In this document: in pieces, positions 4,548 to 5,833 of the stretch
How positions within the stretch are numbered: position 1 is the first letter of the stretch
Layout of the letters: every line of letters starts with the position of its first letter
Assembly: GCA_012799495.1 (NCBI GenBank)
Contig: JAAZLD010000372.1
Coordinates: 1-5,833 of the forward strand
Length of the DNA: 5,833 bases
DNA from: Desulfitobacterium sp.
GTDB lineage: Bacteria; Bacillota; Desulfitobacteriia; Desulfitobacteriales; Desulfitobacteriaceae
Direction: 5' to 3'
Made by a program: the position numbers and the translations under genes
The notes under the pieces: generated by a model
What the model saw: only the letters and a program-made list of their open reading frames with translations
Database searches by the model: none
What the model was told of the DNA's origin: nothing

Positions 4548-5570
4548 TTGATCAAGATAGAAGGCTTATCAAAAATTTATACCTCCCGCAAGAACACAGT
4601 AACCGCTATTGAAGATATCTCTCTTCACATCCCTAAAGGAGCAATTTTTGGGATAATCGGTCTTAGTGGTGCGGGTAAAAGTACTTTAGTACGTTGCATC
4701 AATCGTCTCGAAGAACCTACTGATGGCAGAATAGTTATCGACGGAGAAGATATAACCAAAATGAATGCCCAAGAGCTAAGGAAAGCACGGCAGAAAATCG
4801 GCATGATTTTCCAACACTTTCACCTTCTCCAATCTCGGACCGTCTTTGATAATATAGCCTTCCCCTTAGAAGTGGCAGGTTATAAAAAGGAAGAAATCAA
4901 AAAACGTGTCCAGGAACTCTTACCTTTAGTAGGCTTGGAAGATAAAGCAAATGTCTATCCTTCTCAGTTAAGTGGAGGGCAAAAACAACGGGTAGGTATT
5001 GCCCGAGCCTTAGCCACCAATCCTAAGGTCCTCCTCTGTGATGAAGCCACTTCCGCCCTTGACCCTCAAACAACTCTTTCCATATTAGAGTTATTAAAAA
5101 GCATTAACAAAAAATTTGGCCTTACCATCATCCTGATTACCCATGAGATGAAAGTGGTTAAGGAAATATGCACTGATGTGGCAGTGATAGATGCTTCAAA
5201 AATCGTGGAGCAAGGTCCGGTAGAACAAGTATTTATCCAACCTCAATCAGCAGTCGCCCAAGAATTTGTTTCCAGCGTCTTTCCAAATGAATTACCTGGT
5301 GATTTGCTGAGACAGCTAGCGGCTAATCCTAATTCCCAGATTGTCCGCATCCAATTCTTAGGTTCAACAGCCTCTGACCCCATAATCACAGATTTGATCA
5401 AGAGTTTTGATATAAAGGCTAATATTCTATATGGCAGTATCGATCATCTCCGCAATACCCTCTTTGGAACTCTAACTTTAGAGCTGCAAGGGAGCCCAGA
5501 ACAACTGGACTCTGCCCATAAATATCTTCAAGATCGCAATCTGAAAGTGGAGGTGATCCACAGTGTTTGA
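4548..5570 (+). CDS. metN: Methionine ABC transporter, ATP-binding protein MetN
   Basis: MetN is the cytoplasmic ATPase of the MetNIQ importer for methionine and related compounds. The 340 residues show a complete ABC domain: Walker A GLSGAGKST at 38-46, Q-loop Q89, signature LSGGQ at 141-145, Walker B VLLCDE at 161-166 with catalytic E166, D-loop SALD at 169-172 and H-loop H199. Residues from about 260 to the end form the NIL (ACT-like) domain, which in this family binds methionine and inhibits transport when the cell is replete. The TTG start is set by GGAGG eight bases upstream. It is the first gene behind the SAM riboswitch, and its 3' end overlaps metI by eight bases. The upstream riboswitch supports methionine as substrate over other members of this ABC family. 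Confidence 0.97.
   Translation: MIKIEGLSKIYTSRKNTVTAIEDISLHIPKGAIFGIIGLSGAGKSTLVRCINRLEEPTDGRIVIDGEDITKMNAQELRKARQKIGMIFQHFHLLQSRTVFDNIAFPLEVAGYKKEEIKKRVQELLPLVGLEDKANVYPSQLSGGQKQRVGIARALATNPKVLLCDEATSALDPQTTLSILELLKSINKKFGLTIILITHEMKVVKEICTDVAVIDASKIVEQGPVEQVFIQPQSAVAQEFVSSVFPNELPGDLLRQLAANPNSQIVRIQFLGSTASDPIITDLIKSFDIKANILYGSIDHLRNTLFGTLTLELQGSPEQLDSAHKYLQDRNLKVEVIHSV
5547..5562 (+). promoter_or_regulatory. metI ribosome binding site inside a small inverted repeat
   Basis: GGAGGTGATC, closely complementary to the 16S rRNA 3' end, lies within metN nine bases before the metI GTG. GTGGA (5547-5551) and TCCAC (5557-5561) could pair around it and hide it until ribosomes finish metN. The stem is only five pairs, so coupling is a suggestion. 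Confidence 0.55.
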
Positions 5571-5833
5571 TTTTACTAACCCCCAATACTGGGAGACCAT
5601 GGGTAAACTCCTGACCTTTTCCACAGGGGAAACCATCTATATGGTAGTTGTCTCTACAATATTGGCCTATGTTATAGGTGTCCCTCTAGGGATTATTCTG
5701 GTGATATCTTCACCAGGTCATATTATGCCCAATCCATGGATTGAACGGACTTTAGGCACAGTGATCAACATTTTCCGTTCCATACCGTTCATTATTTTAC
5801 TGGTACTTTTAATTCCAGTAACTAAAGTAATTG
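5563..5833 (+). CDS. metI: Methionine ABC transporter, permease MetI (partial, 5' end only)
   Basis: The frame opens with GTG at 5563, overlaps the last eight bases of metN, and stays open to the window edge, giving 90 residues of an expected 215-220. MetI is the membrane permease of MetNIQ and forms a dimer across the membrane. The start (MFDFTNPQYWETMGKLL), a hydrophobic segment at about 25-48 (YMVVVSTILAYVIGVPLGII) and the stretch VINIFRSIPFIILLVLLIPV at about 67-86 agree with the MetI/MetP family. The EAA loop that contacts the ATPase lies beyond the edge. The GTG is supported by GGAGG nine bases upstream and by the overlap. metQ, the lipoprotein that binds the substrate, is likely to follow. 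Confidence 0.95.
   Translation, partial: MFDFTNPQYWETMGKLLTFSTGETIYMVVVSTILAYVIGVPLGIILVISSPGHIMPNPWIERTLGTVINIFRSIPFIILLVLLIPVTKVI

Overview
The window looks like a stretch of chromosome from an A+T-rich Firmicute of the Clostridia type. This is inferred from the strong GGAGG-type ribosome binding sites, the short HisG/HisZ form of ATP phosphoribosyltransferase, a YerC/HisR-type TrpR-family regulator, an S-box (SAM-I) riboswitch with a classical terminator, and two TTG start codons. Genus cannot be named from this sequence alone.

Left two thirds (1-3993, minus strand): histidine biosynthesis. In order of transcription the genes are a YerC/HisR-like regulator, hisZ, hisG, hisD, and the first 19 codons of a further gene that overlaps the hisD stop. 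They form two transcription units. A promoter at 4015-4043 drives yerC-hisZ, which ends in a hairpin terminator at about 2392-2438. A second consensus promoter at 2242-2270 drives hisG-hisD and onward. Both promoters carry a perfect inverted repeat with the same core, CTTTA-N6-TAAAG: one covers the -10 box at 4008-4029, the other lies just downstream of the predicted hisG start point at 2203-2228. The simplest reading is that the TrpR-like protein encoded first represses both units, including its own gene.

Right third (4058-5833, plus strand): a methionine uptake operon. A promoter back to back with the his promoter leads into a SAM-I riboswitch and its terminator, then metN (ATPase) and the first 90 codons of metI (permease). 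A substrate-binding protein gene (metQ) is expected beyond the window edge.

Two intergenic stretches are tandem-repeat arrays. The hisG-hisD gap holds a 16-bp repeat (TTCT-ATAG-AGAA-TAAT; five units at 1417-1493, decayed units back to about 1351). The stretch between the met riboswitch terminator and metN holds a 14-bp-period array (seven clear units at 4394-4491, degenerate ones from about 4283). Neither is coding. They and the shared his operator are the parts most worth a second look. No mobile element, CRISPR array, tRNA or rRNA is seen, and no unknown multi-gene system.
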